Positions 15,542 to 26,018 are shown, counted from the first letter of the stretch. The stretch is DNA of 64,000 nt from Actinorugispora endophytica (GCF_004363075.1 NZ_SNYN01000017.1:1-64000); one strand, 5' to 3'. Translations and numbers: made by a program. The notes: generated from the sequence alone by a model not told the origin.

Positions 15542-17413
15542 ATGCCCGCGCTTCGTTCACGCACGGTCACCCACGGCAGGAACATGGCCGGTGCGCGCGC
15601 GCTCATGCGCGCCACCGGTGTGGAACGTGAGGACTTCGGCAAGCCCATCGTGGCGGTCGCCAACAGCTTCACCCAGTTCGTGCCCGGCCACGTGCACCTC
15701 CGCGAGGTCGCCGACGTCGTGGCCGACGCCGTGCGCGAGGCCGGCGGTGTCCCGCGCGAGTTCAACACCATCGCCGTGGACGACGGCATCGCCATGGGGC
15801 ACAGCGGCATGCTGTACTCCCTGCCCAGCCGCGAGCTGATCGCCGACTCCGTCGAGTACATGGTGAACGCGCACTGCGCCGACGCGCTGGTGTGCGTGTC
15901 CAACTGCGACAAGATCACCCCGGGCATGCTGCTGGCCGCGCTGCGCCTGAACATCCCCACGGTGTTCGTCTCCGGCGGGCCGATGGAGGCCGGCAAGGTC
16001 ACCGTCGTCAACGGGACCGCCACCACGGTGCGCAAGCTGGACCTGATCAACCCGATGATCGCCGCCGCGGACGAGAGCGTCTCCCAGGCCGAGCTGGACG
16101 AGATGGAGGAGGCCGCCTGCCCCACCTGCGGCTCCTGCTCCGGCATGTTCACCGCCAACTCGATGAACTGCCTGACCGAGGCCATGGGCCTGGCGCTGCC
16201 CGGCAACGGCACCGTGCTCGCCACGCACGTGGCCCGCAGGCGCCTCTACGAGGACGCCGGACGCCTCGTCGTGGAGGCCGCCAAGCGCTACTACGAGGAC
16301 GACGACGCCTCGGTGCTGCCGCTGTCCATCGCCACCCCGGCGGCGTTCGAGAACGCGATGGCGCTGGACGTGGCCATGGGCGGTTCCACCAACACGATCC
16401 TGCACCTGCTGGCCGCGGCCACCGAGGCCGGCGTGGACTTCGGCCTGGACGAGATCGACGCGGTCTCGCGCCGGGTCCCGTGCCTGTGCAAGGTCGCGCC
16501 GAACACCGAGAAGTACCACATCGAGGACGTGCACCGGGCCGGCGGCATCCCCGCCATCCTGGGCGAACTGGCGCGCGGCGGCCTGCTGGACACCTCGCTG
16601 CCCACGGTGCACGGCAAGACCGTCGGCGAGTTCCTGGCCGAGTGGGACATCGTCTCCCCGGACGTGCGGCCCGACGCGGTCGAGCTGTTCCACGCCGCCC
16701 CGGGCGGCAGGCGCAGCACCCAGGCCTACTCCCAGGACACCCGCTGGGACACCCTCGACCGCGACCGCGAGTCCGGGTGCGTCCGCGCGGTCGGGCACGC
16801 CTACACCAAGGACGGCGGCCTGGCCGTGCTCAGGGGCAACCTCGCCCCCGACGGCGCCATCGTCAAGACCGCGGGCGTCGAGGAGGAGCTGTGGACCTTC
16901 AGCGGCCCCGCCAAGGTGTTCGAGAGCCAGGACGACGCCGTGGACGGCATCCTCAACAAGCGCGTCAGCCCCGGTGACGTCGTCGTCATCCGCTACGAGG
17001 GCCCCAAGGGCGGCCCGGGCATGCAGGAGATGCTCTACCCGACGAGCTTCCTCAAGGGCCGCGGCCTGGGCAAGGCGTGCGCGCTGATCACCGACGGCCG
17101 CTTCTCCGGAGGCACCTCGGGGCTGTCGATCGGGCACGCCTCCCCCGAGGCCGCCGCCGGCGGCGACATCGCCCTGGTCGAGGACGGGGACGTCATCAGC
17201 ATCGACATCCCCGGCCGGCGGATCGCGCTGGACGTCCCCGAATCGGAGCTGGACGCGCGCCGCGAGCGCCTGGTCAAGGAGCTGGGCGGCTTCCGCCCCC
17301 GCGACCGGCAGCGGCCGGTGAGCGCGGCGTTGCGCGCCTACGCGGCGATGGCCACCTCGGCGTCCACCGGTGCCGCCCGGGACGTCTCCCAGGTCGAGGG
17401 ACCCCGCCCGTAG
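15542..17413 (+). CDS. ilvD: Dihydroxy-acid dehydratase
   Basis: A 623-residue Fe-S enzyme that converts 2,3-dihydroxy-isovalerate and its homologue to 2-oxo acids in valine, leucine and isoleucine synthesis. The Fe-S cysteines sit in [10 protein letters not shown] and in [17 protein letters not shown]; the GGSTNTILH motif and the C-terminal GRFSGGTSG substrate loop are intact. Length equals the E. coli type. The ATG gives the family start ([18 protein letters not shown]). Branched-chain 2-oxo acids made here feed the E1-alpha enzyme class seen at the window end. Confidence 0.97.
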   Translation: MPALRSRTVTHGRNMAGARALMRATGVEREDFGKPIVAVANSFTQFVPGHVHLREVADVVADAVREAGGVPREFNTIAVDDGIAMGHSGMLYSLPSRELIADSVEYMVNAHCADALVCVSNCDKITPGMLLAALRLNIPTVFVSGGPMEAGKVTVVNGTATTVRKLDLINPMIAAADESVSQAELDEMEEAACPTCGSCSGMFTANSMNCLTEAMGLALPGNGTVLATHVARRRLYEDAGRLVVEAAKRYYEDDDASVLPLSIATPAAFENAMALDVAMGGSTNTILHLLAAATEAGVDFGLDEIDAVSRRVPCLCKVAPNTEKYHIEDVHRAGGIPAILGELARGGLLDTSLPTVHGKTVGEFLAEWDIVSPDVRPDAVELFHAAPGGRRSTQAYSQDTRWDTLDRDRESGCVRAVGHAYTKDGGLAVLRGNLAPDGAIVKTAGVEEELWTFSGPAKVFESQDDAVDGILNKRVSPGDVVVIRYEGPKGGPGMQEMLYPTSFLKGRGLGKACALITDGRFSGGTSGLSIGHASPEAAAGGDIALVEDGDVISIDIPGRRIALDVPESELDARRERLVKELGGFRPRDRQRPVSAALRAYAAMATSASTGAARDVSQVEGPRP

Positions 17414-17421
17414 CGTCCACC

Positions 17422-17480
17422 GGGGGGAACGCCGAAGGGGACCGGCCCGTTGCGGGCCGGTCCCCTTCGGCGTTCCCCCC
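17422..17480. terminator. 28-bp perfect hairpin after ilvD
   Basis: Arms 17422-17449 and 17453-17480 are exact complements around a 3-base loop; one more C-G pair extends the stem. It lies between the convergent ilvD and fmdB-like genes. The length and perfection make it a strong bidirectional terminator. Confidence 0.85.
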
Positions 17481-17482
17481 GG

Positions 17483-17689
17483 TCAGCCGCAGCACCCGCC
17501 TCCGCAGCACCCTCCGCCCCGGGGCTCGGCCGGGGCCTGCGCGAGCCCGCCCACCCCGACGGTGGACAGCAGCTTCACGGTGTCGTCGTGCCCCTCGGGG
17601 CACTCGGCGGGTTCGTTGGCGGCCGCCATGGGCCGGGACACTTCGAAGGTGTCGCCGCAGGCACGGCAGCGGAAGTCGTAACGAGGCAT
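17483..17689 (-). CDS. FmdB-family zinc ribbon protein
   Basis: A 68-residue protein beginning MPRYDFRCRACGDTFEV, the FmdB/CxxC regulatory-protein signature; a second pair-like motif CPEGH follows at ~31. The tail ends in a Gly/Cys-rich run with two CC pairs (GGGCCGGGCCG), which may bind another metal ion. The family was named from an amidase-operon regulator but its molecular role is unclear. TATCCT lies six bases before the ATG with no ribosome binding site, so translation is probably leaderless. Confidence 0.85.
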   Translation of the reverse strand: MPRYDFRCRACGDTFEVSRPMAAANEPAECPEGHDDTVKLLSTVGVGGLAQAPAEPRGGGCCGGGCCG

Positions 17690-17695
17690 GGCACC

Positions 17696-17701
17696 AGGAT
17701 A
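17696..17701 (-). promoter_or_regulatory. Putative -10 of a leaderless fmdB-like transcript
   Basis: Minus-strand TATCCT, six bases before the ATG at 17689; the intervening bases hold no ribosome binding site. Confidence 0.45.
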
Positions 17702-17808
17702 GGAGGAAGCCCCCGTACCCCGGTCCGGCCGGACAGCGGGTGGGGGGACGACGCGGTAGCGCCCCGGATCGGGGTGGGACCCTGACCCGATCCCGGGGCG
17801 TTCGCCGG

Positions 17809-18351
17809 TCAGGCCGCTCGCGCCATGTACTGGGCCCAGAGGGGATCTCCGTGGTTCTCACCGTTGATGAGACGCCAGTGCATGCCCCGGGGAACCGTGG
17901 GGGTCACGTTCAACTCCCAACCGAGTTCGTCCAGGAGCCGATCGGCCTTGCGGTGGTTGCACGACCTGCAGGAGGCGACGACGTTCTCCCAGACGTGCGC
18001 GCCGCCGCGGCTGCGCGGGATCACGTGGTCGATGGTCTCGGCCCGCTTCTCGCAGTAGGCGCAGTGGTAGCCGTCCCGCCGCATGAGGGCCACCCTGGTC
18101 AGGGGCACTCTTCGCCGGTACGGCACCCGGATGTAGCGGTACAGCCGGATGACCGACGGCACCGACAACGCCGTGGTCGCCGAGTGCAGGACGGCGCCGG
18201 CTGCGTCGCCGTGCACGACTTCGGCTTTTTCCCGCAACACCAGCAGAATCGCTCGGCGCAGCGGCACGGTCGTCAGTGGTTCGTAGCTGGCGTTGAGCAG
18301 CAGTACGTGACGGCTCGCTGTGCCGCCCCCCGTACCGCGCCGGGCGCTCAT
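17809..18351 (-). CDS. HNH endonuclease
   Basis: A 180-residue protein with an N-terminal helical region starting HVLLLNASYEPLTTV and a C-terminal HNH nuclease domain (~95-150). The zinc pairs CAYC and CRSC and the catalytic DHVIPRSRGG...N...NHRKAD motifs are all present. This form is widely conserved as a single chromosomal gene in actinobacteria, outside introns or phages; its cellular role is not known to me. GGAGGCAGGT immediately precedes the ATG. Confidence 0.9.
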   Translation of the reverse strand: MSARRGTGGGTASRHVLLLNASYEPLTTVPLRRAILLVLREKAEVVHGDAAGAVLHSATTALSVPSVIRLYRYIRVPYRRRVPLTRVALMRRDGYHCAYCEKRAETIDHVIPRSRGGAHVWENVVASCRSCNHRKADRLLDELGWELNVTPTVPRGMHWRLINGENHGDPLWAQYMARAA

Positions 18352-18652
18352 ACCTGCCTCCGGGCCGCCGGCGCGCCGGCCACCCGTGTCTCATCCCCGG
18401 CCAGCCTGTCGGCCAGCCAGGAAACCTCCCTATGGACCGGCCAGACGACCGGTACTCTTCGCGTTGCCACACGGACCTCCCGTGGGTGGTTCCCGCCGAG
18501 TAACGTCCCTCATTCAGTTTGCTTGGTCGGAGGATGTCGCCGCCACCCTATTTCAGCACCGTGTCGTGAAAAACCGTGTGAAATCGAATGATCACGGTAT
18601 GGCGGGGGCTTGCGGCGGCTTTCGTCGGAGAGCGCTGGATAGAGTGCATGGC
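18352..18652. other. Divergent intergenic region
   Basis: No gene is seen. It separates the HNH gene (minus) from the prolyl oligopeptidase gene (plus). It includes a relatively AT-rich stretch around 18540-18600 with ACCGTGT repeated 16 bases apart, each followed by GTGAAA or GAAA. This could be a promoter or operator region. Confidence 0.45.
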
Positions 18653-20767
18653 ATGCCTAACGTCCGCTACCCCTTCGCCGAGCGTCAGGATCTGACTGAG
18701 AATCTGCACGGACGCTCCGTCCTCGACCCCTACCGCTGGCTCGAGGACACCGACTCGGCGGCCACCAAGGAATGGGCCGAGGCCCAGGACGTCCTCTTCG
18801 CCGAGGCCGCGCACGTCTGGCCCGCGACCGAGTGGTTCGGCGCGCAGGTCCAGGAGCTGCTGGGCGCCGGATACGTGGGTTCCCCCGTCTGGCGCGGGGA
18901 CCGCCGCCTGTTCGTCCGGCGCACCGCCGACCAGGAGCACGGCGTGCTCTACACCGCCGACCCGTCGGGGGCCGAGCGGGCCCTGATCGACCCCACCGCC
19001 CTGGACCCCGACGGCACCACCACCCTGGACTCCTGGGTGCCCGACATCGAGGGGCGGCTGCTGGCCTACCAGCTGTCCGAAGGCGGCGACGAGCAGTCCA
19101 GGCTCCGGGTCATGGACATCGCTACCGGCGAGGTCGTGGACGGCCCGATCGACCGCTGCTCCTACTCCCCCATCGCCTGGCTGCCGGGCGGGGACGCCTT
19201 CTACTACGTGCGCCGCCTCGCCCCCGGCCGGGTGCCCGAGAACGAGGAGCAGTACCACCGGCGGGTCTACCTGCACCGTGTCGGCGCGCCGGTGGACGAG
19301 GACGTGCTGGTCTTCGGTGAGGGCCGGGACAAGACCGAGTACTTCGGGGTGTCGGTGAGCCGGGACGGGCGCTGGCTGACGCTGACCGCCTCCCCCGGGA
19401 CGGCGTCGCGCAACGACGCCTGGATCGCGGACCTGACCGCGGGCCCGCTCGAGGCGCCGGTCCTCACGGCCATCCAGGAAGGTGTGGACGCCGAGGTCTC
19501 GCCGCACGTGGCGCGGGACGGGCTGCTGTACCTGTTCACCGACCGGGACGCGCCCCGCGGCCGGCTGTGCGTCACGGATCCGACCACCCCCGGTTACCCG
19601 AACTGGCGCACCCTGATCGCCACCGACCCCGACGCCGTGCTCAGCGACTACGCGATCCTGGACGGCGCGGAGCCGGCGTCCCCGGTGCTGCTGGTCGGCT
19701 GGGAGCGGCACGCCGTCAGCGAGGTCGGCGTGCACGACCTCGGCACGGGCGAGCGGCTGGGCGGCCTCGCGCTGCCCGGGCTGGGCTCGGTGGGCGGGCT
19801 CACCACACGTCCCGAAGGCGGTTTCGAGGCCTGGTTCACCTACACCGACAACACCTCCCCGGTGAGTGTGCACCGCTACGACGCGCGGACCGGCGAGGTG
19901 ACGCCGTGGGCGAGCGCCCCGGGGACGCTGGACGTGCCCCGGGTACGCACCGAGCAGGTCACCTACACCTCCCGGGACGGCACACCGGTGCGGATGCTGG
20001 TGGTCACCCCGCCCGACGCCGACGGCCCCCTGCCGACCGTCCTGTACGGCTACGGCGGCTTCTCCATCTCGCTGACCCCGAGCTACTCGGCGGCGGTGCT
20101 GGCGTGGGTGCGGGCGGGCGGCGCGTACGCGGTCGCCTCCCTGCGCGGCGGGCTCGAGGAGGGCGAGGAGTGGCACCGCGGCGGCATGCTCGGCAACAAG
20201 CAGAACGTCTTCGACGACTGCCACGCCGCCGCCGAGCATCTGATCGCCTCGGGCGTCACGGCTCCGGGGATGCTCGCGGTGATGGGCGGCAGCAACGGCG
20301 GCCTGCTGGTGGGCGCGGCGGTCACCCAGCGCCCGGAGCTGTACACGGCGGCGGTGTGCTCGGCCCCTCTCCTGGACATGGTGCGCTACGAGAGGTTCGG
20401 CCTCGGCCAGCTGTGGAGCGTGGAGTACGGCAGCGCCGCGGACCCCGACGCCCTGGACTGGCTGCTGGCGTACTCGCCGTACCACAACGTGCGCGAGGGG
20501 GAGCGCTATCCGGCGACCCTGTTCACGGTCTTCGACAACGACACCCGGGTGGACCCGCTGCACGCCCGCAAGATGTGCGCGGCGATGCAGCACGCCACGG
20601 CCGCGCCGTTCGAGCGCGCCCCGATCCTGCTGCGAAGGGAGGCCGAGGTGGGGCACAGCTCCCGTTCGATCAGCCGCAGCGTCCGGCTCAGCGCGGACCA
20701 GCTGGCCTTCCTCGCCCACCACACCGGCCTGCACGTCCCGGCCGCCGTGAACCACGCGCGGGGGTGA
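18653..20767 (+). CDS. Prolyl oligopeptidase (S9A)
   Basis: A 704-residue serine peptidase with an N-terminal beta-propeller (~75-420) and a C-terminal alpha/beta-hydrolase domain. The start NVRYPFAERQDLTENLHG and DPYRWLED match prolyl endopeptidases that cut short peptides after Pro. The nucleophile motif is GGSNGGLLV (GxSxGG), the Asp lies in FDNDTRVDP and the His in EVGHSSRS. The ATG was preferred; a GTG nine bases upstream is possible. There is no signal peptide, so it is cytoplasmic. Confidence 0.93.
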   Translation: MPNVRYPFAERQDLTENLHGRSVLDPYRWLEDTDSAATKEWAEAQDVLFAEAAHVWPATEWFGAQVQELLGAGYVGSPVWRGDRRLFVRRTADQEHGVLYTADPSGAERALIDPTALDPDGTTTLDSWVPDIEGRLLAYQLSEGGDEQSRLRVMDIATGEVVDGPIDRCSYSPIAWLPGGDAFYYVRRLAPGRVPENEEQYHRRVYLHRVGAPVDEDVLVFGEGRDKTEYFGVSVSRDGRWLTLTASPGTASRNDAWIADLTAGPLEAPVLTAIQEGVDAEVSPHVARDGLLYLFTDRDAPRGRLCVTDPTTPGYPNWRTLIATDPDAVLSDYAILDGAEPASPVLLVGWERHAVSEVGVHDLGTGERLGGLALPGLGSVGGLTTRPEGGFEAWFTYTDNTSPVSVHRYDARTGEVTPWASAPGTLDVPRVRTEQVTYTSRDGTPVRMLVVTPPDADGPLPTVLYGYGGFSISLTPSYSAAVLAWVRAGGAYAVASLRGGLEEGEEWHRGGMLGNKQNVFDDCHAAAEHLIASGVTAPGMLAVMGGSNGGLLVGAAVTQRPELYTAAVCSAPLLDMVRYERFGLGQLWSVEYGSAADPDALDWLLAYSPYHNVREGERYPATLFTVFDNDTRVDPLHARKMCAAMQHATAAPFERAPILLRREAEVGHSSRSISRSVRLSADQLAFLAHHTGLHVPAAVNHARG

Positions 20768-20773
20768 CGCCTC

Positions 20774-20805
20774 GGCCGCCGCCCCGCCCGGGCGGGGCGG
20801 CGGCC
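20774..20805 (+). terminator. 32-bp GC palindrome
   Basis: GGCCGCCGCCCCGCCC followed directly by its complement, just after the prolyl oligopeptidase stop. It is a probable terminator, although the thioesterase gene on the same strand starts only 50 bases further on. Confidence 0.55.
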
Positions 20806-20854
20806 GCCTTGGCACAATCGGGGGGATGTCGATCGGGATGAGGGGCGAACACTC

Positions 20855-21301
20855 GTGAGCGGGAGCACTGCGGGCAACGGCGTGGCGGACGGCGTCGGGA
20901 CCGCGCGTCGGCACGTCCATCTGGAGCAGGTCCGGTTCGCCGACCTCGACCCGTTGAACCACGTCAACAACGTGCGGATGCTGACCTACCTGGAGAACGC
21001 GCGCATCTCGTTCCTGCGGTGGGACGTCGACGGCGGCCCGCCCTTCGGCGGCCTGGTGGTGGCCCGGCACGAAGCCGACTACCTGCGGCCGCTGTTGCTG
21101 CGCCGCGCGCCGGTGCGGGTCGAGACCTGGGTGGTCGAGGTCAGGCACGCCAGCTTCACCCTCGGGTACGAGGTCCTCGACGACGACGCGGTGTACCTGC
21201 GGGCCCGGTCGGTACTCGTCGGCTACGACCTGGACGTCCAGCGCCCCCGCCGCCTGCACGACGAGGAGCGCGCCCACCTGCTGCGCTTCCTCTCCGAGTA
21301 G
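20855..21301 (+). CDS. Acyl-CoA thioesterase, hotdog fold
   Basis: A 148-residue 4-hydroxybenzoyl-CoA-thioesterase-like protein. The active-site region reads FADLDPLNHVNNVRMLTYLENAR, with the Asp used by this family. A single hotdog domain fills the protein. Such enzymes hydrolyse acyl-CoA thioesters; chain preference is unknown. It starts at GTG with AGGGGCGA upstream and sits between the prolyl oligopeptidase and an MFS gene. Confidence 0.88.
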   Translation: MSGSTAGNGVADGVGTARRHVHLEQVRFADLDPLNHVNNVRMLTYLENARISFLRWDVDGGPPFGGLVVARHEADYLRPLLLRRAPVRVETWVVEVRHASFTLGYEVLDDDAVYLRARSVLVGYDLDVQRPRRLHDEERAHLLRFLSE

Positions 21302-21382
21302 GCGGCGCCGGATCGGCCGGGAACGCCACGCGGCCTTTCGTGAGCACACCACCCCGGACGCACCCTCGTCCGCGGGCCTCCC

Positions 21383-21388
21383 TAGCCT
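21383..21388 (+). promoter_or_regulatory. Putative -10 of a leaderless MFS transcript
   Basis: TAGCCT lies seven bases before the GTG at 21396, with no ribosome binding site between. Confidence 0.45.
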
Positions 21389-21395
21389 TTTCGGT

Positions 21396-22553
21396 GTGGG
21401 GAGACGCTGGCTGGTCCTCTGCCTCGCGGTCGCCGCTCAGATCGCGAGCCTGTCCGCGCTGTTCGGGGTGGCGTTCGCGCTCCCGGCGCTGCGGCAGGAG
21501 TACGGGATCACGATCGCCCAGGCGGGAACGCTCGCCGGGCTGCCGAGCCTCGGCCTGCTGCTGACGCTGCTCGGTTGGGGCGTCGTCATCGACCGGTACG
21601 GCGAGCGGTTCACCATGACGCTGAGCCTGTCCCTGACCGCGCTGTTCCTGGCGCTGCTCTCTGCGGTCGAAGGACCGGTCGGGGCGGGGGCCGTGCTGGT
21701 CCTGGTCGGAGCGGCGGGCGGCCCGGTGAACGCGGCCGGGGGACGGCTCGTCATGGGCTGGTTCTCCGCGCGTGAGCGGGGGCTCGCGATGGGGGTGCGC
21801 CAGGGCGCGCAGCCCCTCGGCATGGGCCTGTCCGCGGCGCTGATGCCTGCCCTGGCCGGGCAGCACGGCTTCTTCGCGGCCATGCTGGTGCCGCTCGTGC
21901 TCTCGGTGGCGGTGCTCCCCCTGGTGGTGCTCTTCGCCACGCCTCCCGCTGCGGCACCGTCTGCGGCACCCGTCTCCCCGGAGGAGATCCCGGCCTCCCC
22001 CTACCGGCGTGCCGCGATCTGGCGGGTGCACGGGGTGAGCATGCTGCTGGGCGTGCCGCAGTTCACCGTTCTGACGTACGCGCTGGTGTACCTGGTGGAG
22101 GACCACGGGTGGGCGGCGTCGGCCGCGGGGCTGCTGATGGCGGCCGTGCAGGTTCCCGGCGCCTTGGCCCGGCTCGGCGCGGGGGTCTGGTCGGACCGGG
22201 CGGGGACCCGCCTGGGTCCGGTGCGGGTCATCGCCGCGAGCGGGGCCGTCTCGCTGGTCCTGCTCGCCGCCGCGCCTCCGTCGCTCCCCGGCGCAGCGGT
22301 GGTGTTGCTGGCCGTGAGCGCGCTGCTGACCATGAGCCACAACGGGCTGACCTTCACCGCGGTCGCCGAGACCGCCGGGATGGCGTGGGCGGGGCGCGCG
22401 ATGGCCGCGCAGAACTCGCTCCAGGCGGTCAGTTCGACCCTGACCCCCGTCCTGATGGGGGCGCTGATCGGCTGGTCCGGATTTCCCGCCGCGTTCGGCG
22501 TGGCGGCGCTGTTCTGCGTCGCCGCGGTCGTCGCCATGCCCCGCGCTACTTGA
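21396..22553 (+). CDS. MFS transporter
   Basis: A 385-residue protein with twelve predicted membrane segments. The motif-A region is [14 protein letters not shown] between segments 2 and 3, and [14 protein letters not shown] resembles the segment-5 motif of nitrate/cyanate and sugar-phosphate type MFS proteins. The substrate is not identifiable. The GTG start follows a TAGCCT hexamer at leaderless spacing. The 3' end overlaps the convergent glbO gene by eight bases. Confidence 0.87.
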   Translation: MGRRWLVLCLAVAAQIASLSALFGVAFALPALRQEYGITIAQAGTLAGLPSLGLLLTLLGWGVVIDRYGERFTMTLSLSLTALFLALLSAVEGPVGAGAVLVLVGAAGGPVNAAGGRLVMGWFSARERGLAMGVRQGAQPLGMGLSAALMPALAGQHGFFAAMLVPLVLSVAVLPLVVLFATPPAAAPSAAPVSPEEIPASPYRRAAIWRVHGVSMLLGVPQFTVLTYALVYLVEDHGWAASAAGLLMAAVQVPGALARLGAGVWSDRAGTRLGPVRVIAASGAVSLVLLAAAPPSLPGAAVVLLAVSALLTMSHNGLTFTAVAETAGMAWAGRAMAAQNSLQAVSSTLTPVLMGALIGWSGFPAAFGVAALFCVAAVVAMPRAT

Positions 22554-23043
22554 GGGAGATCCGGATCGGCTCGTCCCCGTCGTCGTCGCGGGCCTCGCTC
22601 GTGACGGTGACGACGGTGGGGTCCGCGACCGCCGCGGGCGGTCCGGCCTCCTCAGGCACGTTCACCAGGCTGTGCGCGGCGTGCACCATGTACTCCCACA
22701 GCGGCTGCTCCAGCTGGGGCGGCAGCGCGACCTCGTCCACGGCCGCGCGCATGTGCGCCAGCCAGTGGTCGCGTTCGAGCGCGCCGACGCGGAACGGGAC
22801 GTGCCGCATCCGCAGCCGCGGGTGCCCCCGCCGCTCGCTGTAGGTGCGGGGGCCGCCCCAGTACTGGATGAGGAACAGCCGGAACCGCTCCTCGGCGGGC
22901 CCCAGGTCCTCCTCGGGGTACATCGGCCGCAGGACGGGGTCGGCGGCGACGCCCTGGTAGAAGCGGCGGACCAGGCGGGTGAAGGTCTCCTCACCACCGG
23001 CCGCGTCGAAGAAGGTCACTTGGTCACCATGCGGAGCAGTCAT
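22546..23043 (-). CDS. glbO: Group II truncated haemoglobin (HbO type)
   Basis: A 165-residue globin close to M. tuberculosis trHbO. The B10 Tyr (RRFYQG, Y29), CD1 Tyr (PMYPEED, Y42), proximal F8 His (RMRHVPF, H81) and G8 Trp (RDHWLAHM, W94) are all visible, as is the signature [17 protein letters not shown]. Such proteins bind O2 and NO and are linked to oxidative/nitrosative defence or redox signalling. A ~36-residue acidic tail after VNVPEE is longer than in trHbO. The ATG follows AGGTGATT. A terminator isolates it from ettA. Confidence 0.95.
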   Translation of the reverse strand: MTAPHGDQVTFFDAAGGEETFTRLVRRFYQGVAADPVLRPMYPEEDLGPAEERFRLFLIQYWGGPRTYSERRGHPRLRMRHVPFRVGALERDHWLAHMRAAVDEVALPPQLEQPLWEYMVHAAHSLVNVPEEAGPPAAVADPTVVTVTSEARDDDGDEPIRISLK

Positions 23044-23108
23044 AATCACCTGACAGGTTATGTCCTTCTCGTCCACGGAGCGACTGGCGGCCCGGCGGGG
23101 GAACAGGT

Positions 23109-23145
23109 CCGGCCCGGACCGACGCGGCGCGTCGGTCCGGGCCGG
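23109..23145 (-). terminator. 17-bp hairpin downstream of ettA
   Basis: Arms of 17 bp (23109-23125 and 23129-23145) around a 3-base loop, just after the ettA stop at 23154 on the minus strand. It separates ettA from glbO. Confidence 0.7.
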
Positions 23146-23153
23146 GGCCCCGG

Positions 23154-24818
23154 TCAGTCGCGGGTGAGCTTGCGGTGCGTGACCGCGTGCGGGCGCGCGG
23201 CCTCGGGGCCGAGACGCTCGATCTTGTTCTTCTCGTACGACTCGAAGTTGCCCTCGAACCAGAACCAGCTGGAGTCGCCCTCCCACGCCAGGATGTGCGT
23301 GGCGACGCGGTCCAGGAACCACCGGTCGTGGCTGGTGATCACGGCGCAGCCGGGGAACTCCAGCAGCGCGTTCTCCAGCGAGCCGAGGGTCTCCACGTCC
23401 AGGTCGTTGGTGGGCTCGTCCAGCAGCAGCAGGTTGCCGCCCTGCTTGAGGGTCAGCGCCAGGTTGACGCGGTTGCGCTCACCACCCGACAGCACGCCGG
23501 CCATCTTCTGCTGATCAGAGCCCTTGAAGCCGAAGGCCGCCACGTAGGCGCGGCTGGGGATCTCGACGTTGCCGACCCGGATGAAGCTCTCGCCGTCGGA
23601 GATGACCTCCCAGACGTTCTTCTTGTCCTCGATCCGGCCCCGGTACTGGTCGACGTAGGAGATCTTGACGGTCTCGCCGACGTTGATCAGGCCCGAGTCC
23701 GGTGTCTCCTCGCCCACGACCATCTTGAACAGGGTGGTCTTGCCCACCCCGTTGGGACCGATGACACCGACGATGCCGTTCGGCGGGAGCGAGAAGCTCA
23801 GGTCCTCGATGAGGAGGCGGTCGTCGAAGCCCTTGGTGAGGTTCTTGACCTCGACCACCGTGGTGCCCAGGCGCGGGCCCGGCGGGATCTGGATCTCCTC
23901 GAAGTCGAGCTTGCGGGTCTTGTCGGCCTCGGCCGCCATCTCCTCGTACCGCTGGAGGCGGGCCTTGCTCTTGGTCTGGCGGGCCTTGGCGTTGGAGCGG
24001 ACCCACTCCAGCTCGTCCTGGATGCGCCTCTGTCGCTTGGCGTCCTTGGCGCCCTCCACCTTCAGCCGGCTGGCCTTGGTGTCGAGGTAGGTCGTGTAGT
24101 TGCCCTCGTAGGGGTAGAGCCGACCGCGGTCGATCTCCAGGATCCAGGTCGCGACGTTGTCCAGGAAGTACCTGTCGTGTGTGATCGCGATGATCGTTCC
24201 GGGGTACTTCTCCAGGTGCTGCTCCAGCCACTGCACGCTCTCGGCGTCCAGGTGGTTGGTGGGCTCGTCCAGCAGCAGCAGGTCGGGCTGCTCCAACAGG
24301 AGCTTGCACAGCGCCACGCGGCGCTTCTCGCCACCGGACAGCACCGAGACGTCGGCGTCCGCGGGCGGGCAGCGCAGCGCGTCCATCGCCTGGGCGAGCT
24401 GGCTGTCCAGGTCCCAGGCGTTGCGGTGGTCGAGGACGTCCTGCAGCTTGCCCATCTCTTCGAGCAGCGCGTCGGAGTAGTCCGTGGCCATCTGTTCGGC
24501 GATCTCGTTGAAGCGGTCGAGCATCGCCTTGGTCTCGGCGACGCCGTCCTGGACGTTCTCCAAGACCGTCTTGGCGGGGTCGAGCTGCGGTTCCTGGGCG
24601 AGCAGGCCGACGGTGAACCCGGGCATGAGCCGCGCCTCACCGTTGGACGGCTGCTCGATGCCAGCCATCAGCTTCAACAGCGTGGACTTGCCCGCGCCGT
24701 TGGGCCCCACGACGCCGATCTTGGCCCCGGGCAGGAAAGAACCCGAGACATCGTCCAAGACAACCTTGTCGCCATGCGCTTTGCGCACGTTTTGCATCGT
24801 GTAGATGTACTCCGCCAT
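23154..24818 (-). CDS. ettA: Energy-dependent translational throttle ABC-F protein
   Basis: A 554-residue ABC-F ATPase with no membrane segments. Two nucleotide domains carry [18 protein letters not shown] Walker A motifs, LSGGE signatures twice, and LLLLDEPTN Walker B motifs; they are joined by a basic linker rich in Arg/Lys ([24 protein letters not shown]). EttA binds the ribosomal E-site and gates the first elongation step according to ATP level. Length matches EttA exactly. The ATG ([12 protein letters not shown]) is the family start; a longer same-strand frame upstream overlaps the DUF4192 gene and is not coding. Confidence 0.96.
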   Translation of the reverse strand: MAEYIYTMQNVRKAHGDKVVLDDVSGSFLPGAKIGVVGPNGAGKSTLLKLMAGIEQPSNGEARLMPGFTVGLLAQEPQLDPAKTVLENVQDGVAETKAMLDRFNEIAEQMATDYSDALLEEMGKLQDVLDHRNAWDLDSQLAQAMDALRCPPADADVSVLSGGEKRRVALCKLLLEQPDLLLLDEPTNHLDAESVQWLEQHLEKYPGTIIAITHDRYFLDNVATWILEIDRGRLYPYEGNYTTYLDTKASRLKVEGAKDAKRQRRIQDELEWVRSNAKARQTKSKARLQRYEEMAAEADKTRKLDFEEIQIPPGPRLGTTVVEVKNLTKGFDDRLLIEDLSFSLPPNGIVGVIGPNGVGKTTLFKMVVGEETPDSGLINVGETVKISYVDQYRGRIEDKKNVWEVISDGESFIRVGNVEIPSRAYVAAFGFKGSDQQKMAGVLSGGERNRVNLALTLKQGGNLLLLDEPTNDLDVETLGSLENALLEFPGCAVITSHDRWFLDRVATHILAWEGDSSWFWFEGNFESYEKNKIERLGPEAARPHAVTHRKLTRD

Positions 24819-24862
24819 GTCTTCCAGACTAGGGCGTCCGTCCCCGTGCCCCGGCCACCCCG

Positions 24863-25933
24863 CTACCCGTTGCCGGCCTCGGGCACCGGTGACCTCTCGG
24901 CGAGCCACTCGGGGGTGAAGCCGCGCCAGTTCCGCGGCGAGACACCGTGCCGCAGGGCCTGCCGGATGAGCAGGGCCATGGAGTAGTCCGGCACGGCCTC
25001 GACCGCCCTGTCCAGTGCCGCCTCCGCCAGGTACGGGTCCTCGTTCTGCCAGGCGGCGAACGCGAGCAGGCAGGCGGGGGCCGCGGCGTAGGCGGGGTCG
25101 ACCCTGCGCAGCACGTGCGACCACAACCCGATGTGCTCCGCGATGTGCGCGCGGTCGATCCGCGACCACGCCTCGTCCCGGGCCCGCAGGCCGACGAGCA
25201 GCACGCCCAGCCAGGCCACGGTCTCGGGATCGGGGGGCGGTCCGCCGCGCACGGCCGCGGCCACCGCGGCCCGCACCGCCCGGATCCCCGCGGCGGTGAA
25301 GGAGGCGCCGGAGGGCGCCCGCCCGTCGGGGGCGGGGCGGCCCCACAGCCGGGTGCGGCGCGTCTCCGCCGCGAGGGTGGCCCGTCGCATCTCCTCGCGC
25401 TCGGGGCCGTTGACGGGCCCGGTGAACGCCAGGAGCTCGGCGCGGCTCCAGGGCCGCAGGCCCGCGGTGACCGCCGTGGCCGGGACCGCGGACCGGTGCA
25501 CGTCGTAAGGCGTCCCTTCGGCCGGACAGCACCCGGGATCGCGGCACACGTAGGACCAGTAGCGGCCGCCCGCCAGCCGGAGCGCCTCGACGACGGCCAC
25601 GTCCAGGCGGTCCAGGCGTGTCCGGAGCGCCGCCACGCGCGGAGCGGTCCACTCCTCGGAGCCGTAGCCGACGGCGAGTGCCTGCCAGCGGCGCTCCCGG
25701 TCGAAGGAGTCGCACAGGCGTTCGGCGAGTCCGGAGGGGTCGGCGGGATCGTCCCCCGCCACGGGTTCGTAGCCGACGGCGAAGTCGACCGCTCCGGTGG
25801 CGGCGTCGACTCCGAGGACGACCAGGCCGCGCTCCGGCTGGAACCCGACCAGGTAGGGCACTGCCGCGATCAGGTCGACGGGCGAGCGCACGGTGAGCTG
25901 GAAGGAGGTGTCAGGGGTTTCCTCTGTGGTCAT
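24863..25933 (-). CDS. DUF4192 protein
   Basis: A 356-residue soluble protein with the DUF4192 pattern: SPVDLIAAVPYLVGFQPERGLVVLGV near the N-terminus, a central Cys/Trp-rich segment (YWSYVCRDPGCCPAEG) and a C-terminal helical region ending in the motif ACLLAFAAWQNEDPYLAEAALDRA. The family is common in actinobacteria but has no assigned function. It lies between ettA and the GGDEF gene on the same strand. The ATG at 25933 is preceded by GGTGGACGC. Confidence 0.85.
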   Translation of the reverse strand: MTTEETPDTSFQLTVRSPVDLIAAVPYLVGFQPERGLVVLGVDAATGAVDFAVGYEPVAGDDPADPSGLAERLCDSFDRERRWQALAVGYGSEEWTAPRVAALRTRLDRLDVAVVEALRLAGGRYWSYVCRDPGCCPAEGTPYDVHRSAVPATAVTAGLRPWSRAELLAFTGPVNGPEREEMRRATLAAETRRTRLWGRPAPDGRAPSGASFTAAGIRAVRAAVAAAVRGGPPPDPETVAWLGVLLVGLRARDEAWSRIDRAHIAEHIGLWSHVLRRVDPAYAAAPACLLAFAAWQNEDPYLAEAALDRAVEAVPDYSMALLIRQALRHGVSPRNWRGFTPEWLAERSPVPEAGNG

Positions 25934-26018
25934 GCGTCCACCGTGCGACAGCGCGCACACGGCGACGCAAGACGGCCTCCCGTCCTGTGGACGACGCCCC
26001 GCCCCCGGCGGAGGCTCC

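Noticed and set aside
24819-25715. 300-residue N-terminal extension of EttA
   Set aside because: It overlaps the DUF4192 gene in another frame, is Arg/Gly/Pro-rich, and EttA proteins start at MAEYIYTM.
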